Shown here: in pieces, positions 10,749 to 21,850 of the stretch
How positions within the stretch are numbered: position 1 is the first letter of the stretch
Layout of the letters: every line of letters starts with the position of its first letter
NCBI GenBank assembly: GCA_009801085.1
Contig: VNWV01000001.1
Span: 2,542,001-2,606,000 of the forward strand
Direction: 5' to 3'
Length of the DNA stretch: 64,000 nt
Source of the DNA: Lasiodiplodia sp. COLG20
Taxonomy: Eukaryota; Ascomycota; Dothideomycetes; Botryosphaeriales; Botryosphaeriaceae
Position numbers and translations under genes: made by a program
Notes under the pieces: generated by a model
The model's input: only the letters and a program-made list of their open reading frames with translations
What the model was told of the DNA's origin: nothing
The model's database searches: none

Positions 10749-11738
10749 TCAACCCACCTTCTCCTTCCTCAGATCATTCATGACCATGTATCTCCCAATT
10801 CCAATCCACCCCCATCGAAACCACACCATCTGGCTCTTGTGCGCCTTGACCATGGCTCCCTGCGCCGTCCGCACCTGCTGCGGCCCGCTCACGAACATCA
10901 ACGGCGAGGGGAACGCGCTGGCCGCATCTTTGCGCTGCACCAGGGCGCTCAGCACCGTCACGGGCGCGTCCAGCACGCTGGCGTACTTGCGCGCGATGTT
11001 GACCGACGTCAGGGTGTACAGCTTGACGGGGCAGTCCCAGCCCGAGTGGCGCTGCATGAGCGTCTTGAGGAAGGCGTGGGCGCCGTGGTAGAGCGAGCGG
11101 TGGTTGGGGTGTCCCGACACGCCGCCCGCGTCGAAGGTGATGATGACGTCGATGGTCGCGGCCGGGGCGCGCGTCGTCGGCGTCGTGCTGATGTTCGGCG
11201 CGAAGGCTTTGGCGAGGAGGTTCGAGAGGAGCTTCGGGTTCCACGTCGCGCTCATCGAGTCGGGGAAGTTGCTGTTTTTTGGCACCGGGAGGTCGAGGTT
11301 AGCTGGGTACTGCCGGTTGATCAGGCGTTTGGGATGGGGTGGTATTTACTCGTCTTCAATGACGAGCATGTCGTCTTCGCTCCGCAGCCCCAGCAGCATG
11401 CCGCTCTTCAAGAGCTCTTGCTTGCGTGTCTCGCCCAGGCCGTCGGCGTTACCTATTGGGTGTATACGTTAGAACCTCCAATGCCACTAGCTTTCCGGGT
11501 AGTCTGTAGCTAGCTACTCACCACTCGACAGGCATAGGATCTTGAGATGGTTCCCCAGCTCCGGGCGCGTCAAGGCCTGGATCGTGGGCGCGAAGAACAT
11601 GGCCTCATCGTCCGGGTGCGCGATCAACAGCGCGATGCGCTTGCCCTCGAGTGTCGGCAGCGAGCGGCTCATATGGACCGTGTAAACCCACAGCGCGGCG
11701 ATGAGGATGGGGGCGGCGGCCCAAGTGAGCCACGACAT
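10749..11738 (-). CDS. GPI12: N-acetylglucosaminyl-phosphatidylinositol de-N-acetylase (PIG-L/Gpi12)
   Basis: Exons 11738..11522, 11452..11350, 11271..10749; 280 aa. Catalyses the second step of GPI-anchor synthesis, removing acetate from GlcNAc-PI on the cytosolic face of the ER. An N-terminal membrane anchor (about residues 5-21) is followed by AHPDDEAMFFAP, the zinc-binding motif of the PIG-L family (residues 40-50), then LCLSSGNADGLGETRKQEL and, near the middle, FDAGGVSGHPNHRS with the second histidine motif. Length and motif order fit the single-domain eukaryotic enzyme. The start at the membrane anchor is unambiguous. Faces a DUF7719-like gene across a 421-bp divergent promoter. Confidence 0.95.
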
Positions 11739-12159
11739 TCTAGAGGTGCGCTGTTCCTTGGGCGGAAAGACGGATGAGCTCAGCGCTCAATGGCTGGGGG
11801 AAGGGCGGAGGAAGAGGCGGTGGTGATGACCTTCATGGTTGCAATTGCTTTAGCGAAGAAGCGACTCGAGCGGAGAAATGGTATTGGAGCTTGTCGTAGC
11901 TCCGGCTGAATGGGAAGGCTGGTCGTTTGGCTGGACCCTTGATGAGGCAGCTTTGCTTTGACGTCGATCGGCGTCCCGATCGTCGGGCGTGTTTCTCGCG
12001 GTCGGCCCGTCGCCGCGGAGGAGAGCTCGTATGCGCAGCTATTCATAGCTCCTACTTGGACCAAAAGCTCGCCAGCTTTCACACCACACGACCAATCCCC
12101 CTTTAAGCGAGCCACCGACACCTAAAAACATTCCCGACACCTTTCTGAAGCCACCCGCG
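11739..12159. other. Divergent promoter between GPI12 and the DUF7719-like gene
   Basis: 421 bp with both start codons facing outward. No TATA box or ORF; typical of a bidirectional housekeeping promoter. Confidence 0.6.
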
Positions 12160-12927
12160 ATGGCCGACGAACAGCCCCAACCCCGCAACCGCAGGGAACG
12201 CCGCGCCGCCGCCAAAGCCTCCGGCGCACCTCTCTCCTCCGCCAAAGCACCCAAGTCCACCGCATCCAAGCTCGACTTCTCCAAATCCGCACCCGATGGC
12301 ACCGCCACCGAAAACGACCTCGGCATCCCCATGGCGCTACCAGACTTCTCCGGGCCGAAGGGCAAGACGCTGTACGAGATCGCCGAGGAGCGCATGCGCG
12401 AGCTGGCCAAGTCCGGGAAAGACGTGTCGAGCATGGAAGGAGAGGAGGTCGAATTTCCCGTCGATGGCAAGGGGCAAGCCGTACGGGTGTCGCCGGCGTC
12501 CGAGGAGGATGACATCGGCCCCGTGGGTGAGGCGTTGCTGTACGCCTTCACCATGACGACGCTGCACTTCACGCTCGACGTGCTCGTGCACAACCAGTAC
12601 CGCGAGGACATGGACTGGATCGAGATCTGGAGCAGGACCGCGCAGGTCGCGCCGATATTGTGGTTCGTGGTCTACTGTTTCAAGACGCCGACGGTGATGC
12701 GCTTCCCTACGCTGCGCCAGTGCATATTTTTCGTGGCCGCCGTGGCGGCGGGGTGCTATTGCGTGTATATGGGCAATATGTTTGGGTATTATGCAGTCAT
12801 GAAGCAGGCGCCGCCGGTGGGTGTGCTGTGGATATGGGCGGTTGTGGAGATGCAATTGCCTTACGCTGCGACCAGCGTAGCGGCTGTGCTGGGATACACG
12901 TGGTGGAATAAATTTGGGCTGTACTGA
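12160..12927 (+). CDS. Conserved fungal membrane protein (DUF7719-like)
   Basis: Single exon, 255 aa. The N-terminus is basic and Ala/Lys-rich (NRRERRAAAKASG) and probably cytosolic or disordered. From about residue 125 the protein is hydrophobic, with three to four membrane segments around 127-143, 163-180, 187-205 and 222-245. The sequence around PVGEALLYAFTMTTLHFTLD and HNQYREDMDWIEIWSR resembles the conserved core of proteins annotated DUF7719 in Pezizomycotina. Function is unknown. The antisense 249-codon frame over this gene is a shadow. Confidence 0.8.
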   Translation: MADEQPQPRNRRERRAAAKASGAPLSSAKAPKSTASKLDFSKSAPDGTATENDLGIPMALPDFSGPKGKTLYEIAEERMRELAKSGKDVSSMEGEEVEFPVDGKGQAVRVSPASEEDDIGPVGEALLYAFTMTTLHFTLDVLVHNQYREDMDWIEIWSRTAQVAPILWFVVYCFKTPTVMRFPTLRQCIFFVAAVAAGCYCVYMGNMFGYYAVMKQAPPVGVLWIWAVVEMQLPYAATSVAAVLGYTWWNKFGLY

Positions 12928-13118
12928 TTGGAGTGTTGTCCAAGTTGTGCATTGCGCAGGCGTTTGGGAATATAAAATGAAATACGGCAGTTCGACAGCA
13001 TATTGTAATTCTGGCCCGATATCAAGAACAGCGGTCAGTAGGTAATGCAGCAAGTTCACGACATCTTGATGATGAAAGTGACACAAAAAAAAGTTGTTCT
13101 TATAATCCGCTATCTAGC

Positions 13119-14042
13119 CTACGACTTGTTCTTCATCTCACGGAGGACTGCCATGACCTCAATGGGATCGGTCTTGCCCACAGCCTTCTGAATTTCGGGA
13201 TCCTGGGGGATCATTAGCCAGTGAACGAGAAGGCAATTGAATCACAACTTACCGTGAGCCTCATGAAGACGTTGTGCTCCTTCTCGTCTCCAATGGTGAA
13301 CTTGCCCTGGGTCTGCTTGTTCTCCTGCGAGAAGGTATCCAACTTCTGAATGGCGGCATTCTGAAGGACCTTCTTTGCGAAAGCAACATTGCCCTTCGTG
13401 TACTCGTGGCCGGGGAACACCTTCGTATCATCGGGCAATGCAGCGAGGGTCTCATTCAGAGCCTTGTTCATTTCCGCAGCAGTGCCCTCGAAAAAGCGGC
13501 CGCATCCGCCGATGAAAAGAGTGTCGCCAGTGAAAACGGCCTTGTCGCTACCATCCTCGAAAAAGTAGCAAATGCTGTCCTGGGTGTGGCACGGAGTGTG
13601 CAACGCCGTCACCTTTATGCTATCACCGACGGTGAAGGTCTCCTTGTGGCCCGGCGTTGTCGTCTTGTGCGCGCAGTCCTTGCCGCCGACAATAGGCAGC
13701 TTATAGTGCTTCAGAATCTCGCCGTTGCCACCAGCATGGTCTTGGTGGTGGTGCGTGTTGATGATCTTCGACAGCTTGATCGCCCCGCTCTCGGTTTGTT
13801 GTTGCAGCACAGGAAGCACCCTGGACGGAAGCCCAATCAGCGAACGCTTATTTGAAGGGTGGGGGGGACCTACTCCGGAGGGTGTGCAGGATCAATGATC
13901 ACAGCGTCCTTGGTCTTTTCATCGGAAACGAGGTAGGCATAGTTGTTGCCAGACCCCTCCCCTAGCGTGCCGAAGGGTATTAGAAGATTGAGCACCTTGA
14001 TGGTGGTGTTGACTTACACATCGGAATCGATTGGATATGCAT
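13119..14042 (-). CDS. GLO2: Hydroxyacylglutathione hydrolase (glyoxalase II)
   Basis: Exons 14042..14018, 13961..13874, 13820..13253, 13202..13119; 254 aa, the usual cytosolic length. Hydrolyses S-lactoylglutathione to D-lactate and glutathione, finishing methylglyoxal detoxification. The metallo-beta-lactamase signature INTHHHQDHAGGN (residues 58-70) gives the dinuclear metal site; further ligands lie in HTPCHTQDS, FTGDTLFIGGCGRFFEGT and FPGHEYT. The ending (FMRLTDPEIQ... REMKNK) matches yeast Glo2. A tiny 25-nt first exon supplies the start MHIQSIPM; I see no mitochondrial presequence. Shares a 383-bp divergent promoter with CSL4. Confidence 0.96.
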
Positions 14043-14425
14043 GGTGCGTGCAGCCGGCAGCTATACTATTGTCAGTAAGAGCTTGAAAAAGTGGCATTTC
14101 GAGCAGCCTACTCTGGAAATTGATCGAAGAGAAGATTGGTATGGTGCGCGCTTCAACACAGTTGCGAGAAGACTCATGAGGAGCACGACAGCAGCGATTG
14201 AATACGAGCGGGCGGAGAGCATCGTTGAGCGCGAAGCTTCCGCCCCGCTTTCGAATAGGTAAGCTCGTTAGACGTCATTCGGCGATTTGCCTTAACTCCG
14301 CCTCGCCTCCGCACCACGTGATCCAAAATTTCCACCCATTGGGATGTCTTCCGAGCTCTATCTAGGTACATCACCAGCAACACGCAAAGAACCCGCCTCC
14401 GCGACACTCGTTCCCGACTACCGCA
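14043..14425. other. Divergent promoter between GLO2 and CSL4
   Basis: 383 bp between the two start codons. It contains CACGTG at 14315..14320, a core E-box bound by fungal bHLH factors. No ORF of interest. Confidence 0.6.
14315..14320. promoter_or_regulatory. CACGTG E-box
   Basis: Perfect palindromic E-box, about 110 bp upstream of the CSL4 start and 270 bp from the GLO2 start. Placement suggests a bHLH (Cbf1-like) site; this is inference from sequence alone. Confidence 0.4.
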
Positions 14426-15121
14426 ATGTCGCTCCCGACCCTCGCCCTCCCCGGCCAGCCGCTCGGCGCCGCCAGCAAGTACGCACCGGGCCCAGGCATC
14501 CACATCCAAGACGCGCAGCTGTGCGCGTCGCTGCTCGGCCCCGTCAGCGAGACGAAGCCGCTCAAGCGGGCCGCTACCGGCGCCTCCACGACCACCTCGT
14601 CCATGCCTGCGCTCTCTGTTGCCCGGCCCCAGACTGGTTCCTCCGCCGCCGTGTACGCGAGCATTGGCGCGTCCAACATCCTGCCTGAGGTCGATTCGAT
14701 TGTGTTGGCACGCGTGACGCGCTTGACGCCTCGCCAGGCCACAGTCGAGATACTGGTTGTTGGTGAGACGGTGTGCAGGGAGGGCTTTCAGGGCATCATC
14801 AGAAGGGAAGACGTCCGCGCAACGGAGAAGGATAGAGTCAAGATTGGGGACATGTTTAGGGTCGGGGATATCGTGAGGGGTGTCGTGGTGAGTTGATACA
14901 TTTGGAAAGGTGGTTGGTCTTGATAACGGGGGCGCTAACTGATAGGACAGATTTCTCTGGGAGACCAGCAGAATTACTATCTATCCACGGCTACTAACGA
15001 GCTCGGCGTTGTCATGGCGAGGAGCGAGGCCGAGAACCAGATGTACCCGATCAGCTGGAAGGAGTTCAGAGATCCCAAGACTGGTATGACGGAGAGCAGA
15101 AAGGTCGCAAAGCCCTTCTGA
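14426..15121 (+). CDS. CSL4: Exosome complex component Csl4 (S1/KH cap subunit)
   Basis: Exons 14426..14887 and 14951..15121; 210 aa. A structural cap subunit of the RNA exosome, which degrades and trims RNA 3'-5' in nucleus and cytoplasm. The N-terminal domain begins LPGQPLGAASKYAPGPG, the typical Csl4 opening with GxxL and a glycine turn; the middle S1-like domain carries VDSIVLARVTRLTPRQATVEI and GFQGIIRREDVRATEKDRV; the C-terminal part reads GDIVRGVVISLGDQQNYYLSTA, NELGVVMARSEAG-like and ends in a short basic tail. The start just before the conserved N-terminal domain is convincing; the longer out-of-frame ORF at 14344 is not used. Confidence 0.94.
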
Positions 15122-15986
15122 GTCTTCTTTGGAGCAACGGAAGTTGGGAAGCAACCGAACCATTCTCCCACGCTTTATGAACAGGCGAGCTGGCATACTG
15201 GCTGGTTCATACGATACCCATCCCACAACATGACCTCTTGATAGGGCCATTGTTCAACCTTGAACGTCCGGTTGAGTGCAGGCGCCACGGCTTCTTCGCT
15301 ATGTTGGCGTTACTTACGGATCTCGAGGCAGCGAACCACTAGCCAGCCTGTTAAAGTGCACTGGAGCCGCCAGTGCCTTGACGTTGGTATACCTAAAAGA
15401 TTTCTGGGCAATCGAGGGCGAGCTACTACAGCTACGAGGCAGATATGGAAGCGCACTTGCAACAAACAAGCAGGATAAGCATATGATCTACAGTAAACTC
15501 ATGGCAAAGGTTCATGAAACTTCTGCGTATCATGAAAGAGGAACCAAAATCCAAAAGCTGGCTACGGCTGCTTGAAACTTCATAAATGGAAAAGAAAATA
15601 TGTATCTATGTGACACCAGAGAATCATTCCCTTGCTAAGACAGAACCCGCCGTTCTAAGGACTTTTTGTATAGCAGAGATCTGTACCGCTCCTCTTAACC
15701 GCAGGTGGCGTACGAGAAACCATTTCTGCCTTGTATGCTGCCTACCTCGCTTCTCGAGCTTTAGCGCTGATCATGCAGATGCAAGCTGCCAGGCTGAGAT
15801 AGTGCCACGTCAGATGTGTTTCTGTCTTGCGCCTCACTCAAATTCGAGGCTGAGTCTTATCGGGTGAGCCTCACGAAAAAAAGAGCAAAAAGCATTTCAG
15901 GCACCGCCCTCCGGCACTTCATCCATATCTCTTGAGACATCTTCTCCCCAGCGACTAGGCGATCTCTCGACTGATAGGACATCACC
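15122..15986. other. Intergenic region upstream of the HET gene
   Basis: About 860 bp. Short ORFs (72-99 codons) without recognisable content; should contain the CSL4 3' UTR and the HET-gene promoter. Confidence 0.55.
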
Positions 15987-18326
15987 ATGCCTCTGCGCCC
16001 TGATGTCGACAACGCCAACTTGCACCATGCTCGAACACCAGCAAGGTCTCCCGAGCGACCCCTGAAGCGACAGCGAACAGACAGCGAGAAAGATACAACG
16101 CACACGATAGATCCTGGGAGACAAGATCATCATTATTCCTGCCCCTCCCAGGAAGTCATCATGCACGAGGAGCCCGTCTCAGCCCCAAACCGTGATGGTC
16201 AGCTTTGCACCATCTGCTCAACCCTCGGGCTTGAAAGATATTTCGCGAAAGAGGTTCGCGAAACAAAAGCTGGTCACATCACAACCTTCAAGGATCCATC
16301 GTGTCCCTTTTGCTACGTAGTATCGACAGCAATGTCCTTCCACTGGACGAAAGGCGATTGGCGCAATTCGATCAAACCGACTGCCAAGCTTTTCTTGAAA
16401 AGCAAATGCTGGGCATATTCCGTGGGAAAAGGCGGCAAGAGGACTTACTATACACCGCGTTTACTTCTCGCAGTGGACGTTTTCCCACCTGTATACTCGC
16501 TTGGACGGTCACGCCTGAGCGTCGATAGCAACAGACGTTTCATTATCTTGGGGCTGGAGCTAATAACGACAACTGCATCATCTCAAGCATCCTCAGTAAA
16601 GATGTCTCCCGCACATCTGCGTCGGACAATTGAGCCACTCTTAGACATGACTTTGGTCAAAAATTGGCTTGACGGGTGCAGAAAACACTATCATTCAAGA
16701 CAAATGCCTCTCATGTCGAATAACTTGTTCCAAACCGACACAGGATTTCGCGTGGTTGACGTCATTGAGGAGCATCTTGTGGAGCTGAAAACGCCGTACG
16801 AGTACGTGGCCTTGTCGTACGTTTGGGGTGCTTGCAGCTCGTCGACTCTCAAATGCACAAAGGCGAATGTTCATCGGCTGGTCCAGAAGAAGGCTCTGAG
16901 CCCGGAAAATTTAATCAACGGATCCGAAAGAAGAATTCCGCTCACTATCCGGAATGCGATGGAGTTCGTGAAGAAGACGGGACTAAGGTTTCTTTGGGTC
17001 GACGCGCTATGCATCATCCAAGACGACGAATCCGAGAAGGCCCGCCTCATACATGGAATGGACCGCGTATATGAAAACTCTGTCCTGACCATCATTGCTG
17101 CTTCGGGAGAGGACGCGGATGCCGGCCTTCCGGGCATCTGGCCTCGGCGCCGTGAAATCGCACCTTTAGTCATCAGCACTGGTGGCCTTCGTCTTCAAGT
17201 TGCTGCTGCTCACTGTTCTTTGGTGGAGCAGGTCCGACATTCTTACTGGAATACGAGGGGTTGGACTTTTCAGGAACAGTCGCTTTCAAGACGATGCGTG
17301 TACTTTACGTTACGCGAAGTCTTCTTTGTCTGCGAGAACAGTAAATGGAGGGAAGGCTACACCCTTGACCTACCATCGAAGGACTTTGCTGCATTTGGCC
17401 GGCCATTCTGGAACAATCACAGAACCGATCCCGACTCCTCCCCATCCATCTTTCTTACAAGTGTAGGAAACCCTGGGTTCGAAAAGTATATGTCTGCAGT
17501 GGAAGCCTACTCCAGAAGAAATCTTACGTTCACAATCGATATTCTGAACGCTTTTGCAGGGTGTTTCAACAAATTTTGTCCTGCTACGGATATTTCGGCC
17601 ATGCAGGGGCTTCCCACCAGTATGTTCCCTGGAGTACTGCTATGGTATCCAGGAAAGGGTTGCATAAGACGTGCGGACGAGATCACCAACGATTCTCCCA
17701 CGTTTCCGAGCTGGTCCTGGACTTCTTGGCAAGGACCAATCGGATTTCTGCAGAAACATTCCTGTTTTAAGGGGTTTCTACTCTACGCATGGCACAGCTT
17801 TGTGTACGAATGGAATTGCCAAGGTAATCAGAGCTCAGAAGCATCTGGTGTGTTCACTTTCCATTCAAACCGGGAAGGGGGTCACCGATACACTCTTAAT
17901 AATAAACCACTTCCAGCTATATGGGATTTTCGGAAACCCATGAACTTCGATAGCGGGACTCCACGACTTCATCCGATGACAAGAAAACTCTGTTTCTGGG
18001 CTCCATTCCTCCGATTCAATCCACAGTTTGATGTATCCTATGGATATCGAGACGGTGGATGGGTCCATCAGGGTCCCAGAATGCGAGTAATGTTCGATGA
18101 GGCGAATTCGAAATTCACAGAAAATCATGGGTTTGTGGTTCTAAGCAGAAATCTTTTTGCCGAAAGTGCATTATTGTGTGTGCAAGACCACGGAAATTTC
18201 ATGGTTCGGAAAGGAATAGGGTACTACGTGATGAGAACATTACTTAATTCCGGAAATAGTGATTACTGGAGCAAGTTGCCGGATTTTTTAGAATATTGTG
18301 GATGGAAATCTATAACCCTTTGCTGA
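15987..18326 (+). CDS. HET-domain protein (heterokaryon-incompatibility-like)
   Basis: Single exon, 779 aa. After a low-complexity N-terminus with a basic KRQR patch (about residues 25-32) comes a Cys-containing segment (LCTICSTLGLERYF). The HET domain (PF06985) spans about residues 270-435: PYEYVALSYVWG, then GLRFLWVDALCIIQDD, then NTRGWTFQEQSLSRR. These three blocks define the family. In known systems such domains trigger cell death on non-self fusion; most HET genes in plant-associated fungi are uncharacterised. No NACHT, ankyrin or WD repeats follow; the C-terminal 340 residues are the usual variable part. Base composition is visibly more AT-rich than the flanking CSL4 and LCB2 genes, consistent with an accessory gene. 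Confidence 0.93.
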   Translation: MPLRPDVDNANLHHARTPARSPERPLKRQRTDSEKDTTHTIDPGRQDHHYSCPSQEVIMHEEPVSAPNRDGQLCTICSTLGLERYFAKEVRETKAGHITTFKDPSCPFCYVVSTAMSFHWTKGDWRNSIKPTAKLFLKSKCWAYSVGKGGKRTYYTPRLLLAVDVFPPVYSLGRSRLSVDSNRRFIILGLELITTTASSQASSVKMSPAHLRRTIEPLLDMTLVKNWLDGCRKHYHSRQMPLMSNNLFQTDTGFRVVDVIEEHLVELKTPYEYVALSYVWGACSSSTLKCTKANVHRLVQKKALSPENLINGSERRIPLTIRNAMEFVKKTGLRFLWVDALCIIQDDESEKARLIHGMDRVYENSVLTIIAASGEDADAGLPGIWPRRREIAPLVISTGGLRLQVAAAHCSLVEQVRHSYWNTRGWTFQEQSLSRRCVYFTLREVFFVCENSKWREGYTLDLPSKDFAAFGRPFWNNHRTDPDSSPSIFLTSVGNPGFEKYMSAVEAYSRRNLTFTIDILNAFAGCFNKFCPATDISAMQGLPTSMFPGVLLWYPGKGCIRRADEITNDSPTFPSWSWTSWQGPIGFLQKHSCFKGFLLYAWHSFVYEWNCQGNQSSEASGVFTFHSNREGGHRYTLNNKPLPAIWDFRKPMNFDSGTPRLHPMTRKLCFWAPFLRFNPQFDVSYGYRDGGWVHQGPRMRVMFDEANSKFTENHGFVVLSRNLFAESALLCVQDHGNFMVRKGIGYYVMRTLLNSGNSDYWSKLPDFLEYCGWKSITLC

Positions 18327-20040
18327 GCTCGGCCAGACAAACACGCCATTGGGTTAACAATTCAATCGAATAAATGTTTAACTCCAATTAACTGCTACAC
18401 TAAGGCTACCCATACCGGATCCAAACATCCGAACCCAGCTTCTTCCTACCATCATTACTTCTCCCTTTCTCGTCACTTACTAAACCTCAACTTATTTAAC
18501 GACTCACTTTCTCCCATCCGATCATCAACCGCCCCCGGACCCCTCACTTCCTCCACCGCCCACATTCACCTCCATTACTCCGCGTAAACCTTTACCCAAA
18601 CAGGAAGCACACGATAATCATCCCCACTCCCATTCGCCCGGCCCCCCTTCAGTCATCGCCCCACAGGCGTCCCGCAACCTACTCCAAACGCTCCTCCACC
18701 GCAACACAAGCAGTCATAAGCTCCGGGTGGAGCCATAAGATAAGAGACGAACTTCAAACGCGTGACGCCGCAAAAGCGGTAAAATGACGCGCGCGAAGGA
18801 TTCAAACAGATTGTGGACTGTAAAAAAGGCGGCGTTCGTCGTCGGGCAGCAAAAAGCAGGCCTTAAACCTACGGTAAGCGCATCCGCTGTCTCGTTTCCT
18901 AGTTTCCGCGTCACCGGTATGATCGCACACACAGTTCTCCGACATCGCCCGTCTCTCTCTCACATCAACACCACGCGCAAATCGCCGTCCCGTGCCGCCA
19001 TACGATCGTCACCAAGCACGGCTGCACCCGCCTTTCCGCTGCATGCTTCAACCAACGTCCCGCCCGCCGTCAAAGTTGGATACCACGACCCCAGTTAAGA
19101 AAGTAGTGCGGGCACAAACGGCCCTTTTTCCCGTCCGCCAAGAGGCTCGGCGCGGAAGCGGAAGCGGGAAGGACGCTCGTGAAAAAGCCGCCCCGGCCAT
19201 CGGATCTTGGCGAGAGGCGAAAAGCGATCAAAAAGCAAGGAATCCGAGACAACTAGTAGGTCCTCGCAGGGCATGAATGTTCGCAGCCCACTTTTGCCGA
19301 GCGACATGTGATGGGCAAGTCGAGTTGATCTTCTTGGGAATAATATCGGCTGCGCTTTTTTCTTCCTTCAGAGCTGTCTCTCCGCGAGGTCCGATTCCGA
19401 AGGCGGTCTCTGGATTTTATTCCTATGTGTCGCGAGGAGCAATGTATGACAAATGCCCTTCGTGAGAGAGGTCGGCACTGGCTCGTGGCGGCGCTGGCGT
19501 TTGGGCTGGATTCATTTCTGACAAGCGGTGCAGCGGCGGCGCCTTCGGCATGATCGGCAAACGCTCGGAGCTGAGGGCGCAATTGGGCCCAAAAAGTGGA
19601 CTCCAAACAACCCACTGCCAATTGATGACTCAGGCAATGTTGTTCGTGGTCATCCTTGGGAGGAAGGGGGAAAGGCGCAGGATCCGATGAAAACGACGGC
19701 GGGGCGGGTGCGGCCGGACAAGAGGGGGCGCGGACAGTGTTCCCTTCTAGAAGACAGAGATGACATGTATGCCCGTGTTCTGACAATGGTTCCTGCCGCG
19801 CAAAGCGGGTCTGTTCCAGAGGCCAGATAAATTTTTCCCCCTTCCAACGACCGGCGCGTGTGCGCCTATCTTTCGACTCATACCCAGTGGTCAGCCTTTC
19901 CCTTTAACATCAGACGATTTTCAACAAAACCGTCTGCCCACTCGAAGTTCAACCTTCCCGCATACGTCACTAGCCGCTCCCGCTCGCCCTTACGTCGTCG
20001 TCATTCTTGCCCTGGCCCGCCTTTACCCCGCGAGTGTTGA
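18327..20040. other. 1.7-kb gene-free region with strand asymmetry
   Basis: No convincing gene. From about 18420 to 18600 the plus strand is nearly free of G (11 G in 180 bases by count), being C-, T- and A-rich; 18600-18720 remains G-poor. The rest is GC-rich with ORFs up to 177 codons that show no domain. The right end holds the SSU1 promoter. Confidence 0.55.
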
Positions 20041-21788
20041 ATGCATCCCACAGCAGCGTCGTGCGATCCTCTGCGGATGCCGCCACCATGGCTGCATCCC
20101 GTGCAGGCATCCACCAAAGAGAACAATGACTCTCAGGCAACACTATGCCCCAGGCCTCCATGGATGAGCTCGCCGGGATCTGGTAATCCCGGCACCGATC
20201 CCCAGATCGACAGAATCCCCGTGGAGGTGTGTCCACACGGCAACGGCAGTCAAGCCGTGGGAATACTGCAGCCATTCAATGTCATGACGCCCGAGATCTC
20301 TGAGAAGCCGTCGGCCGCGTCGTCGGAGTCCGGAGATTCGGTCCTTGAGCAGCCACAGGAGACCGAGGGCCCTTGGTGGATGAGCATGGTGCACAACTTC
20401 ACACCTTCATGGGTATGTTTACTCCCCAGCCAAAAGACCTCTATCCATGCTCTTTCTTCTGGACGCCATACCCCCAAAAATCTGTAAATTTCATGAAAAG
20501 TGCAAAAATGACTCACACGAACACCGCAGTACTCCATGACCATGGCCACCGGTATGGCCGCCTTAATTTTACACGCTCTCCCCTATCAGAACCAGACCGT
20601 TACTGTGTTGTACACGATAATATTCGTCCTTGATCTTATCATGTTCGTTGTTATATCAATTCTTGCAATCCTGCGGTATACGCTGTATCCGCAGACATGG
20701 GGAATGATGATACGGCATCCAGTCCAGTCGCTTTTCCTGGGCTGTTGTCCCATGGGCTTGACCACCGTCATCAACATGTTCATCTTCGTGTGCATTGAAA
20801 ATGCCGGCTGGGGGAAGTGGGCTTCCGATCTTGCCTGGGCTCTATGGTGGATTGACGTAGTGATGGCGGTGGCTTGCTCTTGTGGACTGCCGTTTTTGCT
20901 GTAAGTTGGGACCTAATTCATCGGCGAAGCACCATACTGACACGAAAGGAAAGTATGCACGTGCACCAAGTAGACCTGCCGTCAATGACGGCGGTATGGC
21001 TGCTTCCTGCGGCGACTCCGATTGTGACGGCATCGAACGGAGCAACCGTGGCGTCCATGTTGGCAAGCACGAACCCGCAGCATGCCCTGTGGACCTTGAT
21101 GGTCAGCTACGTGCTGTGGGGTATTGGCTTTCCTATGGCCGTTGTAACCCTGGGCGTTTACTTCCACCGCTTGACAATGCACAAATTGCCGCCGCGGGAA
21201 GTCATAATCACCGTTTTCATGCCCGTTGGCCCGCTCGGTCAAGCCAGCTTTACCATAATGAACCTGGGTAAGATGGCGTTAGACTTGTTTCCGGAGGTAA
21301 GACTGAAAAAGACCCTTCACATCCACAGGTGGCAACTGACACCGAACTAGACCGGCTCTATCCACCCGCTGGCAGGTGGCGTCTTCTACATTGTCGGTTT
21401 TGGCACAGCGATCATCCTTTGGGGATTCGGTCTCGTCTGGCTGGTCTTTGCCGTTGCCTCTGTGACTCGCTCCAGATTCCCCTTCAACATGGGGTGGTGG
21501 GGATTCACCTTCCCAACTGGTGTTTATGTCCTGGCAACGCTGCAATTGGGAGTCGAGCTTCCGTCTGCTTTCTTTGACATCCTTGGAACTGTGAGTGCAA
21601 ACCGAGGTGATTGAAAGCCCTCTGCTGACAATATTACCCAGGTCATGGCGGTGATTGTCGTCCTTATTTGGTTCCTTGTTGCGGTCATAACATTGCAGAG
21701 AAACCTGATCGGAGAGATCAACTTTGCGCCTTGTTTCTTGAACTCTAGGCGATTACGGCCGAATAGAGAGGTATCTGACAGAGTTTGA
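20041..21788 (+). CDS. SSU1: SSU1-type sulfite exporter / TDT-SLAC1 family transporter
   Basis: Exons 20041..20412, 20530..20900, 20954..21296, 21351..21590, 21642..21788; 490 aa. A roughly 110-residue cytosolic tail precedes ten predicted membrane helices. The family opening WMSMVHNFTPSWYSMTMATGM matches Ssu1/TehA proteins, which start the first helix with NFTPSWF and an M-G-T-G element. Later markers are HPVQSLFLGCCPMG, LPAATPIVTASNGA, MPVGPLGQASFTIMNLG and the penultimate MGWWGFTFPTGVYVLAT. Known fungal members export sulfite at the plasma membrane and matter for cysteine/sulfite detoxification; related malate transporters share the fold, so the substrate is inferred. The acceptor before exon 3 (GAAAG) has a weak pyrimidine tract but is the only one keeping frame. 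Stops only 62 bp from the convergent F-box gene. Confidence 0.88.
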
Positions 21789-21850
21789 AGGAAGTTAGGG
21801 CGAGTTTCCAATTGAGACCAGTTCTTTCACGCAACGTCGTCCATGCGCCA

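Noticed and set aside
19253..19786. 177-codon minus-strand frame in the SSU1 upstream region
   Set aside because: No recognisable motif and a random-looking composition; likely chance opening in GC-rich DNA.
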